A DNA stretch of 32,918 nt, from positions 1-32,918 of the forward strand of contig CAMCSH010000008.1 in the NCBI GenBank assembly GCA_945877655.1, in the 5' to 3' direction. This document shows positions 1 to 8,549 of this stretch, one piece after another. The DNA is from Lentisphaera araneosa HTCC2155. Lineage in GTDB: Bacteria; Verrucomicrobiota; Lentisphaeria; Lentisphaerales; Lentisphaeraceae. Position 1 is the first letter of the stretch. Each line of letters begins with the position of its first letter. A program made the position numbers and the translations under genes. Below the pieces are notes generated by a model. The model searched no databases. It was not told the origin of the DNA and saw only the letters and a list, made by a program, of their open reading frames with translations.

Positions 1-2
1 TC

Positions 3-479
3 CAGCTCACTCGTCTACCCGCCTTCACCCAAGCCCGCAAAGACAACTGGCAGGCCTTGCGCGAAGCTCTTGCGCCCTTTGCCCAGCATGTGGAATTCTC
101 CCTGCCGACCCATGCTGCTAGGTGGGCTACTTCCGGCTTCGCGTGGGACTCTAGCGGATGCGAAGCCATTCCTTCCTGGTTCGGCTTCATGCTGTTGGTC
201 AAACCCGGAGCCCCCTTCTCCCGCACCGATCTTGCCCGCCGTCTTGACGATCACAAGATCGGCAACCGCATGCTCTTTGGCGGTAACCTGGTACGCCAGC
301 CCGCTTTTGTTCAGCTTCGCCACGACAACCCGCAAGCCTTCCGCACTCCGGTGCCTCTGCATGGTGCAGATCAGCTGATGAACGAGGCGGTTTTTGTCGG
401 GGTTTATCCGGGAGGCGACATAAAAGCCCTGGCACTGGGCTTGCGCCATATTTTCGCCACAATCCATCGGGGGGATTGA
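3..479 (+). CDS. rfbH: RfbH-type CDP-4-keto-6-deoxyglucose 3-dehydratase (E1), 3' part
   Basis: Only the last ~158 codons are present; the frame is open to the window edge, so the start lies upstream. The C-terminal pattern HKIGNRMLFGGNLVRQPAF, then a GADQLMNEAVFVGVYPG segment, is the ending I know from RfbH/DdhC. These are PLP- and iron-sulfur-dependent DegT-fold enzymes that remove the C3 hydroxyl of CDP-4-keto-6-deoxy-D-glucose, the committed step to CDP-3,6-dideoxyhexoses. The catalytic region (His in place of the PLP lysine, cluster cysteines) is outside the window, so catalytic identity rests on the C-terminus. Its stop overlaps the next start as TGATG, suggesting translational coupling to the SDR. 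Another DegT-family sugar aminotransferase is less likely, because the RMLFGGNL-type motif is characteristic of the dehydratases. Confidence 0.82.
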   Translation, partial: QLTRLPAFTQARKDNWQALREALAPFAQHVEFSLPTHAARWATSGFAWDSSGCEAIPSWFGFMLLVKPGAPFSRTDLARRLDDHKIGNRMLFGGNLVRQPAFVQLRHDNPQAFRTPVPLHGADQLMNEAVFVGVYPGGDIKALALGLRHIFATIHRGD

Positions 480-1477
480 TGCAGCCGGAACTTCCGTACG
501 TCGAACTGGAGGCCGCCGCCGATGAAATTGGCGGCCTTTGGCAGCAGCTTGCCGGGCGGCGCGTCATGGTCACCGGCGGCACTGGCTTCATCGGCAAATG
601 GCTGGTCGGCACCTTCTTGGTTGCTAATCGCAAATTCGAGCTAGATGCCCGGATTGACATCATCACGCGGTCTTCGGCTCGATTATCTGATTTTCGCGAC
701 GAGTCCTTGTCCTTCGTCACAGGGGATGTCCGGAGTTTTCAGTCGTCCCAGGCTCCCGATTTTATCATCCACGCCGCCACGCCGGTCCATAACTCCACTG
801 AAGATGGAATCGAGCTGCTGGATCTGCTTGGCTCCGGCACGGCAAATACGCTGCGGCACGCAGAAAAGCCGGGATTTCAAAGATCCCTTCTCCTCAGTTC
901 CGGGGCCGTCTATGGTCCCCAGCCGGCGGGGCTAGCCGGCTTCCCGGAAACTTGGCGGGGAGAAATCGACTGGCTTGCCCATGGAGCTGCCTATGCTCAA
1001 GGCAAGCGCCAGACTGAGGCGATGAGCCTCCTGCATGCTCGGCGACACGGCTATCCCCTCCGCTGCGCCCGCGGTTTCGCGTTTACCGGCCCCGGCCAAC
1101 CGCTTGATCCCCGGTTCGCCATTAGCAGCCTCTTTGCAGATGCTCTTCACGGACGCTCTGCGCAGCTTCGCTGCGGTGGATTACGACGATCATACCTCTA
1201 TGCTGCCGATCTTGCCGTCTGGTTATGGACTTATCTGCTGCTTCCCCACGCTCCAGAGTTCCTCAATGTCGGTTCTGATCAGGCGGTTACTCTAGATCAG
1301 TTGGCCGTCCTGGTGGCGGAAATCTGCGGGGCGCCGCCGCCAGCCGCCGCTGAAGACATGCGGCAAGGGAGCGACTACATCCCCGACATCAGCACCGCCC
1401 GCGCCTTGGGCTTGCGCGTGTCCACCCCGCTTGACCAATCCATCTTCAAGACATGGAGCCATCATGGACGCCGCTGA
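479..1477 (+). CDS. NAD(P)-dependent sugar epimerase/reductase (extended SDR)
   Basis: This 332-residue extended short-chain dehydrogenase has the Rossmann motif GGTGFIG at residues 33-39, the serine pair S140/S141 in LLLSSGAVYG, and the YxxxK pair Y172/K176. It should act in the cytoplasm on a nucleotide sugar. Between an RfbH-type dehydratase and a YerE-like ThDP enzyme, the natural role is the ketoreductase or epimerase finishing a CDP-3,6-dideoxyhexose, comparable to abequose/paratose synthases or to YerF. The exact substrate cannot be read from the sequence. I chose ATG 479, which overlaps the RfbH stop and follows a GGGGGGA tract; an in-frame TTG at 476 is the alternative. The 3' end overlaps the ThDP gene by 14 bp. 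Confidence 0.8.
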   Translation: MQPELPYVELEAAADEIGGLWQQLAGRRVMVTGGTGFIGKWLVGTFLVANRKFELDARIDIITRSSARLSDFRDESLSFVTGDVRSFQSSQAPDFIIHAATPVHNSTEDGIELLDLLGSGTANTLRHAEKPGFQRSLLLSSGAVYGPQPAGLAGFPETWRGEIDWLAHGAAYAQGKRQTEAMSLLHARRHGYPLRCARGFAFTGPGQPLDPRFAISSLFADALHGRSAQLRCGGLRRSYLYAADLAVWLWTYLLLPHAPEFLNVGSDQAVTLDQLAVLVAEICGAPPPAAAEDMRQGSDYIPDISTARALGLRVSTPLDQSIFKTWSHHGRR

Positions 1478-3182
1478 CTACATCGCCAAGAGACTGGCCG
1501 AACTCGGCGTCACCCATGTATATGAGCTGGTAGGCGGCATGACCACGATCATGTTGGACGCCATTTCCCGGCGCGGCGATACCCAGATCATCTGCATGCA
1601 TCATGAACAGGCCGCAGGCTTCGCCGCGGAAGGACACTCCCGCATTACCGGCCTCCCTGCCGTGGCGATGGCCACCAGCGGCCCCGGCGCCACCAACCTG
1701 CTCACCGCGGTCGGCAGTTGCTTCTTTGATTCCGTGCCAGCGCTGTTCATCACCGGCCAGGTCAACAGGCATGAACTCAAAGGCGATCGAGGGGTTCGGC
1801 AGCTCGGATTCCAGGAGACTGACATTGTGACCATGGCCGCGCCAGTCACCAAAGGTGCTTGGCTGATCAATGACCCGGCGGAGTTGCCTGAAATCCTCGA
1901 ACGAGCGTTTCTCCTAGCCGTCAGCGGGCGCCCTGGTCCGGTGCTGCTCGACATCCCCATGGATGTCCAGCGCAGTCCCGTTCCCGATTTCATGCCGCCA
2001 GTCCCGCAGCCGGCCAAATCAGGAGAATGCGGGCACTTCCTCGCCCAGCTTCAATTGGCTATAGCCGCCGCGCAGCGCCCCCTTCTCCTTGTCGGCGGCG
2101 GTGCTGCGCAAACTGGCTGCCGCCAAGCCTGCCGCGCCTTCGCCGAGAAGATGGGTATCCCGGTGGTCTGCTCGCTGATGGCGGTCGATCTCTTGCCCGA
2201 CGGCCATCCCCTGCGCGTCGGCTTGATCGGCAGCTATGGCAACCGCTGGGCCAACACCGCGCTGGCGCGCGCCGACCTCGTCATCGTCTTGGGTAGCAGG
2301 CTCGACATCCGCCAGACCGGCGCTGATGTCGCCTCCTTTGTCGCCGGCAAGCAGATCTTTCAGATCGATGTCGACGCTGCCGAGCTCAACAACCGCATCA
2401 AGAGCGCGGTGTCTCTGGCCATGGATTTGAACGGCTTCTGTGCTGCCGCCGCCGGCGTGCAAACTACCAAGTCCATTCCGCGTGACTGGCAGGAGTCCAT
2501 CGTCACCGACCGCCAGCGCTGGCCGGATGACCGAGAGCTTGACATGGGCGAATCGATCAATCCCAATAGTCTCATCAAGTCCCTCTCTGTCGACCCCGCC
2601 GCCCGTAGCGTGGCCGCCTATGTCAGCGATGTTGGACAACACCAGATGTGGGCAGCCCAGTCGCTCCGCTTTGCCGAAGGCCAGCGTTTTCTCAACTCCG
2701 GCGGCATGGGAGCCATGGGCTTCGGCCTTCCCGCTGCCATCGGCGCATGCTTCGCTGCGGAGCGTCGTCCGGTGCTGCTGATCAGCGGCGACGGCAGCCT
2801 CCAGATCAATATCCAGGAAATGCAGACACTACACCGCAATCGCATGCCGGTGAAAATCGTCGTTATCAACAACTGCTGCCTAGGCATGGTTCGCCAGTTT
2901 CAGGAGTCCTACTTCAACTCCAGATTCCAGTCGACAGTCGTTGGCTACAGTGCCCCTTCATTCTCCAAGGTCGCTGCAGCCTATGAAATCGACAGCGCCG
3001 CTATCAGCCGCCCGGAAGAGCTGATCCCCGCGCTCGCGGCACTGTGGCGGGATCCTTCCGCGCCTTACCTGCTTGAAGTCTTCGTTCCCTCGGCAGCTAA
3101 TGCCTACCCGAAACTTGCCTTCGGTAAACCGATGTCGGAGATGGAGCCCTTCTCCCGTCCGCTCGATATGGAAGGCACCTGA
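1464..3182 (+). CDS. ThDP-dependent acetolactate synthase-like enzyme, YerE-type candidate
   Basis: This 572-residue protein has the full acetohydroxyacid synthase architecture: an N-terminal Pyr domain with the activating glutamate E48 in HHEQAAGFAAEG, a central domain, and a C-terminal PP domain with the ThDP motif GDGS (442-445) running to NN (469-470). Relatives decarboxylate pyruvate and transfer the resulting two-carbon unit. No regulatory small subunit and no ilvC/ilvD lie nearby, so branched-chain amino acid synthesis is unlikely. In Yersinia yersiniose synthesis, YerE adds an acetyl group to C4 of a CDP-3,6-dideoxy-4-ketosugar. Here the gene directly follows RfbH and an SDR, so the same role is inferred. 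Start ATG 1464 is preceded by GGAGCC; a TTG at 1431 would add 11 poorly conserved residues. Confidence 0.85.
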   Translation: MDAADYIAKRLAELGVTHVYELVGGMTTIMLDAISRRGDTQIICMHHEQAAGFAAEGHSRITGLPAVAMATSGPGATNLLTAVGSCFFDSVPALFITGQVNRHELKGDRGVRQLGFQETDIVTMAAPVTKGAWLINDPAELPEILERAFLLAVSGRPGPVLLDIPMDVQRSPVPDFMPPVPQPAKSGECGHFLAQLQLAIAAAQRPLLLVGGGAAQTGCRQACRAFAEKMGIPVVCSLMAVDLLPDGHPLRVGLIGSYGNRWANTALARADLVIVLGSRLDIRQTGADVASFVAGKQIFQIDVDAAELNNRIKSAVSLAMDLNGFCAAAAGVQTTKSIPRDWQESIVTDRQRWPDDRELDMGESINPNSLIKSLSVDPAARSVAAYVSDVGQHQMWAAQSLRFAEGQRFLNSGGMGAMGFGLPAAIGACFAAERRPVLLISGDGSLQINIQEMQTLHRNRMPVKIVVINNCCLGMVRQFQESYFNSRFQSTVVGYSAPSFSKVAAAYEIDSAAISRPEELIPALAALWRDPSAPYLLEVFVPSAANAYPKLAFGKPMSEMEPFSRPLDMEGT

Positions 3183-3184
3183 CG

Positions 3185-4132
3185 ATGGCCAGCGATCTGA
3201 CCATCTACATCCTCTGCCGGGATCGCATCCCATACTTGCGCGAGATGTTGTCCCGCCTGCAAGTCTTGGCGCATCCCTTGGTCATATCTGATAATTCCGT
3301 CGATGAGGCTGCCGCCGCGACGATTCACAGCTTGGCTGAAGCTGGCGGCTTTGGGTACCTCCGTCAGCCTAACCTGCCGGTGCTGCTTCACATCAAGACT
3401 CTGATGGCGGAGTGCCCCAGCGACTACTTTTGCCTTCTCCACGATGATGACGTGGTAGACCCGGCTTATTTTGATGCCGCCCTCGCTATCCTGCGGGGGG
3501 ATCTTGGCTGTGTCGCAGTCGCAAGCTACCCTCAATTTATTGATGGCGATTCCGCCCCGCGGCCCAGCCCGGTTTGCAGCACCTGGGGGCTGGACTCACC
3601 AGAGGAGCTTTACCGCCGCTACCTCAACCATGAGCCCATCGCCGTCTTCCCTTCTTATGTCTATCGGACGTCCAGCGTGAAACCCGCTTTGTCGGCCTGG
3701 GACGATCTCTGCGGATTCGGCAAGCACAGCGATCTGCTTTTCCTGACGCTGCTGATCAAGCAGGGGCGATTCCATTGGATCGGCACCGAGAACCGTTACT
3801 TTCGCTATCGACAGCATGCCGGGCAGGACTCGGCCAAGCTCTGCGCTGGAGAGAGGATCCGCCTCTCCGATTACGCCCGCCATCGCTGGCCGGGCCTGCG
3901 CAGACAGACCGCGTTTTTCCGTGCCGTCAATATTTGTGCCTGGCTGGAGCAAAGACAATCCTTGCTTCGGTTTTCTCCACGGGTTTGCTCGCGGGCGCTC
4001 GGTCACCGTCATCTCGCCCGCCTTAACACCCTCTTGATCTGCCACCGGATCAAAGCTAAAATTGTAGCGCTATTTAGACGCTTTAAATACTCACAGCAAC
4101 CCCATATTCAGGGCACTAAAAATTTTATATGA
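3185..4132 (+). CDS. Family 2 glycosyltransferase
   Basis: This 315-residue protein begins with a GT-A nucleotide-binding strand (LTIYILCRDR) and has the acidic triad D87-D89 in CLLHDDDVVDP, where GT2 enzymes bind divalent metal and the nucleotide sugar. No transmembrane segment is evident, so it is probably a cytoplasmic or peripheral transferase building the repeat unit on a lipid carrier. It starts 2 bp after the ThDP gene stop and ends in an ATGA overlap with the GT10 gene. The last ~25 codons become AT-rich and lysine/isoleucine-rich, marking the left edge of the AT-rich patch that covers the 5' half of the next gene. Donor and acceptor cannot be assigned. Confidence 0.85.
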   Translation: MASDLTIYILCRDRIPYLREMLSRLQVLAHPLVISDNSVDEAAAATIHSLAEAGGFGYLRQPNLPVLLHIKTLMAECPSDYFCLLHDDDVVDPAYFDAALAILRGDLGCVAVASYPQFIDGDSAPRPSPVCSTWGLDSPEELYRRYLNHEPIAVFPSYVYRTSSVKPALSAWDDLCGFGKHSDLLFLTLLIKQGRFHWIGTENRYFRYRQHAGQDSAKLCAGERIRLSDYARHRWPGLRRQTAFFRAVNICAWLEQRQSLLRFSPRVCSRALGHRHLARLNTLLICHRIKAKIVALFRRFKYSQQPHIQGTKNFI

Positions 4133-5157
4133 AACTGGCCACACTCTATGTCGATCCACCCTACCTCCAAGATCGAATTTTTGACCCTGGAAAATCAATA
4201 ATAAATCGCGATGACTGCCTTTGTTTTTATCGGTATTTAAAAGACTTTTTTAAGTTTAAAGGATATTTTTTATCTACACAGGATATCCATCCCGTAGATC
4301 AATCAGAATTTGTGATATATAACAGTAATTATTATACGGAATCCAATATAATTAATACACATAAATCATTCATGATCATGTGGGAGAGTGAATTAATTGC
4401 TCCACAAATCTGGAACTTAAAAAATCATTATAAATACAATAAGATATTCACTTGGTGCGATACATTAGTGGACCAAAAAAAATATTTCAAGTATAACTAT
4501 TATTACTACTCAAAAAATGGATTTTCTGGAAAATTTTCCGAACATAAAAAATTAGCAGTTATGATTTCTGGTAATAAGACAAATTCGCATCGCCATGAAC
4601 TCTATTCTGAAAGACTGAAAGTGATCAATTGGTTTGAGCGCCATCAGCCTGCAGATTTTGATCTTTTCGGGCCTGATTGGAACAAGAGTGTGTTCCATGG
4701 GGTTTGGCGTCCCTTGAACCGTATAAAACCTTTGCGCAATGTACAAATTTTTAATCACCCCTGCTACCGAGGCGAGGCCGAGGATAAACTGGCTACATTG
4801 GCCAATTATAAATTCTCAATTTGCTTTGAAAATGCCAAGGATATCCCTGGATACATTACGGAGAAAATATGGGATTCTTTATCCGTTGGCTGCATTCCAG
4901 TCTATTGCGGTGCTCCGAATATATTTGATTGCATTCCGGAAGGCTGCATTATTGATTATCGCAAGTATGCAAGCTTGCCCCAGCTTTATCAATACCTCAA
5001 GGCCATGCACCCGGCGGAGCTGCGATCTCGATTCGATCTCATCGAATCGGCTTTTATGCAGTCGATAGCCGGTAATTTCAGCGCCCGTAATGTGGCCGAA
5101 AATATCGGCCGTGAAATACTCAGAACTAACTTGAACGAGAGAGGAGAGCTCACATGA
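4129..5157 (+). CDS. GT10 family (alpha-1,3/4-fucosyltransferase-like) glycosyltransferase
   Basis: The 342-residue product carries the CAZy GT10 signature at residues 229-248: [10 protein letters not shown], then [10 protein letters not shown], followed by an [14 protein letters not shown] stretch. This is the GDP-fucose-binding region of Helicobacter-type and eukaryotic alpha-1,3-fucosyltransferases. The gene sits directly before gmd, an fcl/colC-like gene and colD, so the donor should be GDP-L-fucose or its 3-deoxy analogue GDP-L-colitose. The 5' half (about 4129-4620) is strikingly AT-rich, with many Lys, Asn, Tyr and Ile codons, unlike its neighbours; the 3' half approaches local composition. 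This suggests relatively recent transfer, perhaps as a mosaic. Start and stop both use 4-bp ATGA overlaps with the flanking genes. Confidence 0.88.
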   Translation: MKLATLYVDPPYLQDRIFDPGKSIINRDDCLCFYRYLKDFFKFKGYFLSTQDIHPVDQSEFVIYNSNYYTESNIINTHKSFMIMWESELIAPQIWNLKNHYKYNKIFTWCDTLVDQKKYFKYNYYYYSKNGFSGKFSEHKKLAVMISGNKTNSHRHELYSERLKVINWFERHQPADFDLFGPDWNKSVFHGVWRPLNRIKPLRNVQIFNHPCYRGEAEDKLATLANYKFSICFENAKDIPGYITEKIWDSLSVGCIPVYCGAPNIFDCIPEGCIIDYRKYASLPQLYQYLKAMHPAELRSRFDLIESAFMQSIAGNFSARNVAENIGREILRTNLNERGELT

Positions 5158-6275
5158 AACGTGCTCTGATCACCGGTGTTACCGGACAAGATGGCTCCTA
5201 CCTTGCCGAACTGCTGCTCAGCAAAGGCTACGAAGTACACGGCATCAAGCGCCGCGCTTCTCTCTTCAACACGGGACGCATCGACCACATCTTCGAGGAC
5301 GTCCACCTGCCGTCGCGGCACTTTCACCTCCACTACGGCGACCTCACTGACACCTCCAACCTGGTTCGCATCCTGCAGGAAGTGCAACCTGACGAGATCT
5401 ACAACCTCGGTGCCCAAAGCCACGTCAAGGTCAGCTTCGAGTGTCCCGAATACACTGCCGACACCGATGCCCTCGGCACCCTGCGCATGTTGGAAGCAAT
5501 CCGCATTCTCAAGCTCGAGAAAAAAACCCGTTTCTATCAAGCCTCGACTTCCGAGCTTTACGGTCTGGTGCAGGAGATCCCTCAGCGGGAGACGACGCCC
5601 TTTTATCCCCGTTCTCCCTATGCGGTGGCGAAGATGTACGCCTATTGGATCTGCATCAACTACCGCGAGGCTTACGGCCTCTACGCCTGCAACGGCATCC
5701 TTTTCAACCACGAATCACCGCGCCGTGGCGAGACCTTTGTCACCCGCAAGATCACCCGTGCCTTGGCTCGAATTGCTACCGGTCAGCAAGATTGCCTCCA
5801 CCTCGGCAACATCAATGCCCTGCGCGACTGGGGCCATGCTCGCGACTACGTCGAGGCGATGTGGCTGATGCTGCAGCAGGACAAGCCGGACGACTTCGTC
5901 ATCGCCACCGGTAGCCAGCGCTCGGTGCGCGAATTCATCGAGCTCAGTGCCGCCCGGCTCGGGATCGTCATCCGTTGGCAAGGCGAGGCGGAAAAGGAAG
6001 TCGGCATCGTCGTCTCCTCAAGCACTCCGGATGCGCCAGCCAAAGTCGGGCAAGTCATTGTCCGCATCGACCCCCGCTACTACCGCCCCACCGAAGTGGA
6101 GACCCTGCTCGGCTGCCCCGATAAAGCCCGAGCGCAACTCGGATGGACCGCCAAGACCAGTCTCGAAGAGCTGGTGGCCGAAATGATCGATGCCGATCTG
6201 GTGGAGGCACGACAGGAAGCCATCCTGAAAAACCATGGCTTCAGCATCTCTCCGGCTGAAGAAAGCCGCAGCTAA
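5154..6275 (+). CDS. gmd: GDP-mannose 4,6-dehydratase
   Basis: Gmd converts GDP-D-mannose to GDP-4-keto-6-deoxy-D-mannose in the cytoplasm. The 373-residue length is standard. The sequence begins with the family-specific [18 protein letters not shown] Rossmann segment and [17 protein letters not shown] loop. Catalytic residues lie in STSELYG and in the YxxxK pair Y156/K160, and the [18 protein letters not shown] segment is typical of Gmd. A GAGGAG ribosome site at about 5141 precedes ATG 5154, which overlaps the GT10 stop (ATGA). The product can feed the Fcl/ColC-like enzyme or ColD immediately downstream. GDP-mannose would come from the manC/manB genes on the opposite strand further right. 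Confidence 0.97.
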   Translation: MKRALITGVTGQDGSYLAELLLSKGYEVHGIKRRASLFNTGRIDHIFEDVHLPSRHFHLHYGDLTDTSNLVRILQEVQPDEIYNLGAQSHVKVSFECPEYTADTDALGTLRMLEAIRILKLEKKTRFYQASTSELYGLVQEIPQRETTPFYPRSPYAVAKMYAYWICINYREAYGLYACNGILFNHESPRRGETFVTRKITRALARIATGQQDCLHLGNINALRDWGHARDYVEAMWLMLQQDKPDDFVIATGSQRSVREFIELSAARLGIVIRWQGEAEKEVGIVVSSSTPDAPAKVGQVIVRIDPRYYRPTEVETLLGCPDKARAQLGWTAKTSLEELVAEMIDADLVEARQEAILKNHGFSISPAEESRS

Positions 6276-6287
6276 GAGCAACTGACT

Positions 6288-7214
6288 ATGAAAATCCTTC
6301 TGACAGGCGCCGGCGGCATGGTGGGGCACAACATCCTGGAACACCCTAGAGCTGCCGATTATGACTTCCTCTCCCCTCGCCGGGGAGATCTTGACCTAGC
6401 GCAGAAACAGCAAGTCGACGCCTATCTCTCGAAACACCGTCCCGATCTGATCATTCACGCATCCGGACGTGTAGGCGGCATTCAAGCCAACATCCGTCAT
6501 CCGGTCGAATTCCTCCTCGAAAACCTCGACCAAGGGCGGAATTTGGTGATGTCTGCCCATGAACACGGAATTCAGCGTTTGCTCAACTTCGGCAGCACCT
6601 GCATGTACCCACGACAGGCCGCCTCTCCCTTGACCGAAGACCTCATCCTCCACGGCGAGCTTGAGCCGACCAACGAAGGCTATGCCTTGGCCAAAATCAC
6701 CATCGCCAGGCTCTGCCAATACCTTAACCGTCAATACGGTAGAAGCTATAAAACGCTCATCCCTTGCAACCTCTACGGACGTCACGACAAGTTCGACCCG
6801 AAACACTCTCACCTGATTCCCGCCATCATCGCCAAAATCGATGACGCGCTTCTCTCTGGCAGTGAGGAAGTAGGTATCTGGGGGACGGGTGAAGCTCGTC
6901 GCGAGTTCCTCTATGCTGGCGACCTTGCCGAGTTTGTCTTCCAAGCCCTGGCTCGATACGATGAAGTCCCGGAACTGGTCAACGTCGGTTATGGCAACGA
7001 CTTCAGCGTTAACGACTATTATCAAGCGGTCGCGACCGTGATCGGCTATCGGGGGCGGTTCACCCATGATCTCAGCCGTCCAGTCGGAATGGCCCGCAAG
7101 CTCTCTTCTACGGTCCTCGCCGCCCGCTTTGGCTGGCACCCCAAAACCTCGCTTGAGGAAGGACTCCGCCTAACCTGCGATTATTATCAAGGCAGCAAAG
7201 GAAACCTCTCATGA
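6288..7214 (+). CDS. fcl: GDP-L-fucose synthase / GDP-L-colitose synthase family 3,5-epimerase-4-reductase
   Basis: This 308-residue SDR matches the GDP-fucose synthase family: N-terminal LTGAGGMVG, catalytic C105 in NFGSTCMYPRQA, Y132/K136 in YALAK, and H175 in the SHLIPAII segment. These correspond to the Cys, Tyr/Lys and His used for epimerisation and reduction by E. coli GDP-fucose synthase. With colD overlapping its stop (ATGA at 7211-7214), the enzyme could instead be ColC, which performs C5 epimerisation and C4 reduction of GDP-4-keto-3,6-dideoxymannose to GDP-L-colitose. The two are homologous, and I cannot separate them by eye. The gene begins 12 bp after gmd. Confidence 0.9.
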   Translation: MKILLTGAGGMVGHNILEHPRAADYDFLSPRRGDLDLAQKQQVDAYLSKHRPDLIIHASGRVGGIQANIRHPVEFLLENLDQGRNLVMSAHEHGIQRLLNFGSTCMYPRQAASPLTEDLILHGELEPTNEGYALAKITIARLCQYLNRQYGRSYKTLIPCNLYGRHDKFDPKHSHLIPAIIAKIDDALLSGSEEVGIWGTGEARREFLYAGDLAEFVFQALARYDEVPELVNVGYGNDFSVNDYYQAVATVIGYRGRFTHDLSRPVGMARKLSSTVLAARFGWHPKTSLEEGLRLTCDYYQGSKGNLS

Positions 7215-8389
7215 AAGTCACACAATACCCCCTCGCAACCAGCAGCTGGGGTGAAGCCGAGATCGAGGCCATGCAGAAAGTCATCGCCAGCGGCAATTTC
7301 ACCATGGGAAAAGAAGTCCTCGCCTGCGAAAAGGCCTTTGCCGAATTTTCCGGGTCTCGGCATGCTCTGATGGTCAACTCCGGCTCCAGCGCCAACCTGC
7401 TGATGATCGCCGCCCTCTTTTATTGCCGCGATCGGCCTCTTCAACGCGGCGATGAAGTCATCGTTCCCGCCGTTTCCTGGAGCACCACCTATTCCCCCTT
7501 GGCGCAATACGGACTCAAGGTGAAATTCGTCGATATCGACCTCGAAACACTCAACTTCGACCTCGATGCCCTCCGCTCCGCCATTGGCCCCAAGACCCGC
7601 CTGATCCTAGCTGTCAACCTCCTCGGAAATAGCAACGATTACCTAGCCATCCAAGCCATGATCGCAGATCGCCCGATCCGCCTGCTTGAGGACAACTGTG
7701 AATCTCTCGGCGCCACCTACGGCGGTCGGCAGCTCGGCACCATCGGCCTGATGGGCACCTACAGCAGCTTCTTCAGCCACCACATCTCGACCATGGAGGG
7801 TGGCTTCGTCGTCACCGACGACGAGGAGCTCCATCACATCCTTCTCTGCTTGAGGGCCCACGGCTGGACCCGCAATTTGCCGAAGTTCAACCATGTCACC
7901 GGCGAGAAGGACGACGACCCATTCGTCGAGTCCTTCAAGTTCGTCCTCCCCGGCTACAACTTCCGCCCCCTCGAGCTGGAGGCGGCGATCGGTATCGAAC
8001 AGATCAAGAAGCTGCCGTCTTTCATCGCCGCCCGCCGCGCCAATGCCAGAGTCTTCCAGGATCTCTTTGCCGAGTCCCCGGATTTCATCATCCAGAAAGA
8101 GCTTGGTGACAGCTCCTGGTTTGGCTTCAGCTTCGTCATCCGAGCGGAGTCCCCCTTGACTCGATTGCAAGTCGTCCGTTGCCTTCAAGACGCCAAAATC
8201 GACTGCCGTCCGATTGTCGCCGGCAATTTCGCCAAAAACCAGGTCCTCAAGTGGTTTGACTATGAAATTCATGGCGAGCTCAAAAATGCCGATTGGATTG
8301 ACCAGAATGGCCTCTTCGTGGGTAATCACCAGTATGATATCAGCCAGGAATTGAATTACTTGAATGACACCCTGAAATCCCTTGGTTGA
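7211..8389 (+). CDS. colD: GDP-4-keto-6-deoxy-D-mannose 3-dehydratase (ColD)
   Basis: The 392-residue protein follows the E. coli ColD pattern almost throughout: PLATSSWGEAEIEAM near the start, a VPAVSWSTTYSPLAQYGLKV segment, EDNCESLGA, and GLFVGNHQ near the end. The decisive feature is SHHISTMEGG: H191 occupies the place of the PLP-anchoring lysine, as His188 does in ColD, so the enzyme should dehydrate at C3 rather than aminate. It converts GDP-4-keto-6-deoxymannose to the 3,6-dideoxy-4-ketosugar, the precursor of L-colitose. A perosamine synthase is excluded by the missing lysine. The start overlaps the fcl/colC-like stop, and the stop lies 4 bp before the short remnant ORF. Confidence 0.94.
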   Translation: MKVTQYPLATSSWGEAEIEAMQKVIASGNFTMGKEVLACEKAFAEFSGSRHALMVNSGSSANLLMIAALFYCRDRPLQRGDEVIVPAVSWSTTYSPLAQYGLKVKFVDIDLETLNFDLDALRSAIGPKTRLILAVNLLGNSNDYLAIQAMIADRPIRLLEDNCESLGATYGGRQLGTIGLMGTYSSFFSHHISTMEGGFVVTDDEELHHILLCLRAHGWTRNLPKFNHVTGEKDDDPFVESFKFVLPGYNFRPLELEAAIGIEQIKKLPSFIAARRANARVFQDLFAESPDFIIQKELGDSSWFGFSFVIRAESPLTRLQVVRCLQDAKIDCRPIVAGNFAKNQVLKWFDYEIHGELKNADWIDQNGLFVGNHQYDISQELNYLNDTLKSLG

Positions 8390-8393
8390 AGCC

Positions 8394-8549
8394 ATGAAAA
8401 TCGCGCATGCTTCGTATTCAGATCTTCCGGGCGCCGCCGCTCGCGCCGCCATGCGTCTGCACCCAAAACTACTGATCCGTGTGCATGCGTCTGAATCTTT
8501 CGCCAATATACAATCATCTCCCTCAATCAGACCGAAGTCTGTCGAATGA
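8394..8549 (+). pseudogene. Glycosyltransferase N-terminal remnant (51 codons)
   Basis: Between colD and the next GT4 is a 51-codon ORF starting MKIAHASYSDLPGAAARAAM. It resembles the opening of GT4 glycosyltransferases that begin with an S-x-S-D-x-x-G-G-A-A-R-A-A-x-R-L-H motif. After RLH the similarity is lost, and the frame ends in an ATGA overlap with the downstream GT4 start at 8546. No transferase domain follows, so it is most likely a large internal deletion or truncation of a former glycosyltransferase. It may persist because it keeps translation coupled into the next gene. A functional small peptide cannot be excluded. Confidence 0.5.

Noticed and set aside
1464-3182. Housekeeping acetolactate synthase IlvB
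   Set aside because: No ilvN, ilvC or ilvD is nearby, and the gene is embedded by overlaps between sugar-pathway genes; kept only as an alternative.
7211-8389. GDP-perosamine synthase (aminotransferase)
   Set aside because: The PLP-anchoring lysine is replaced by histidine in SHHISTMEGG, as in ColD.
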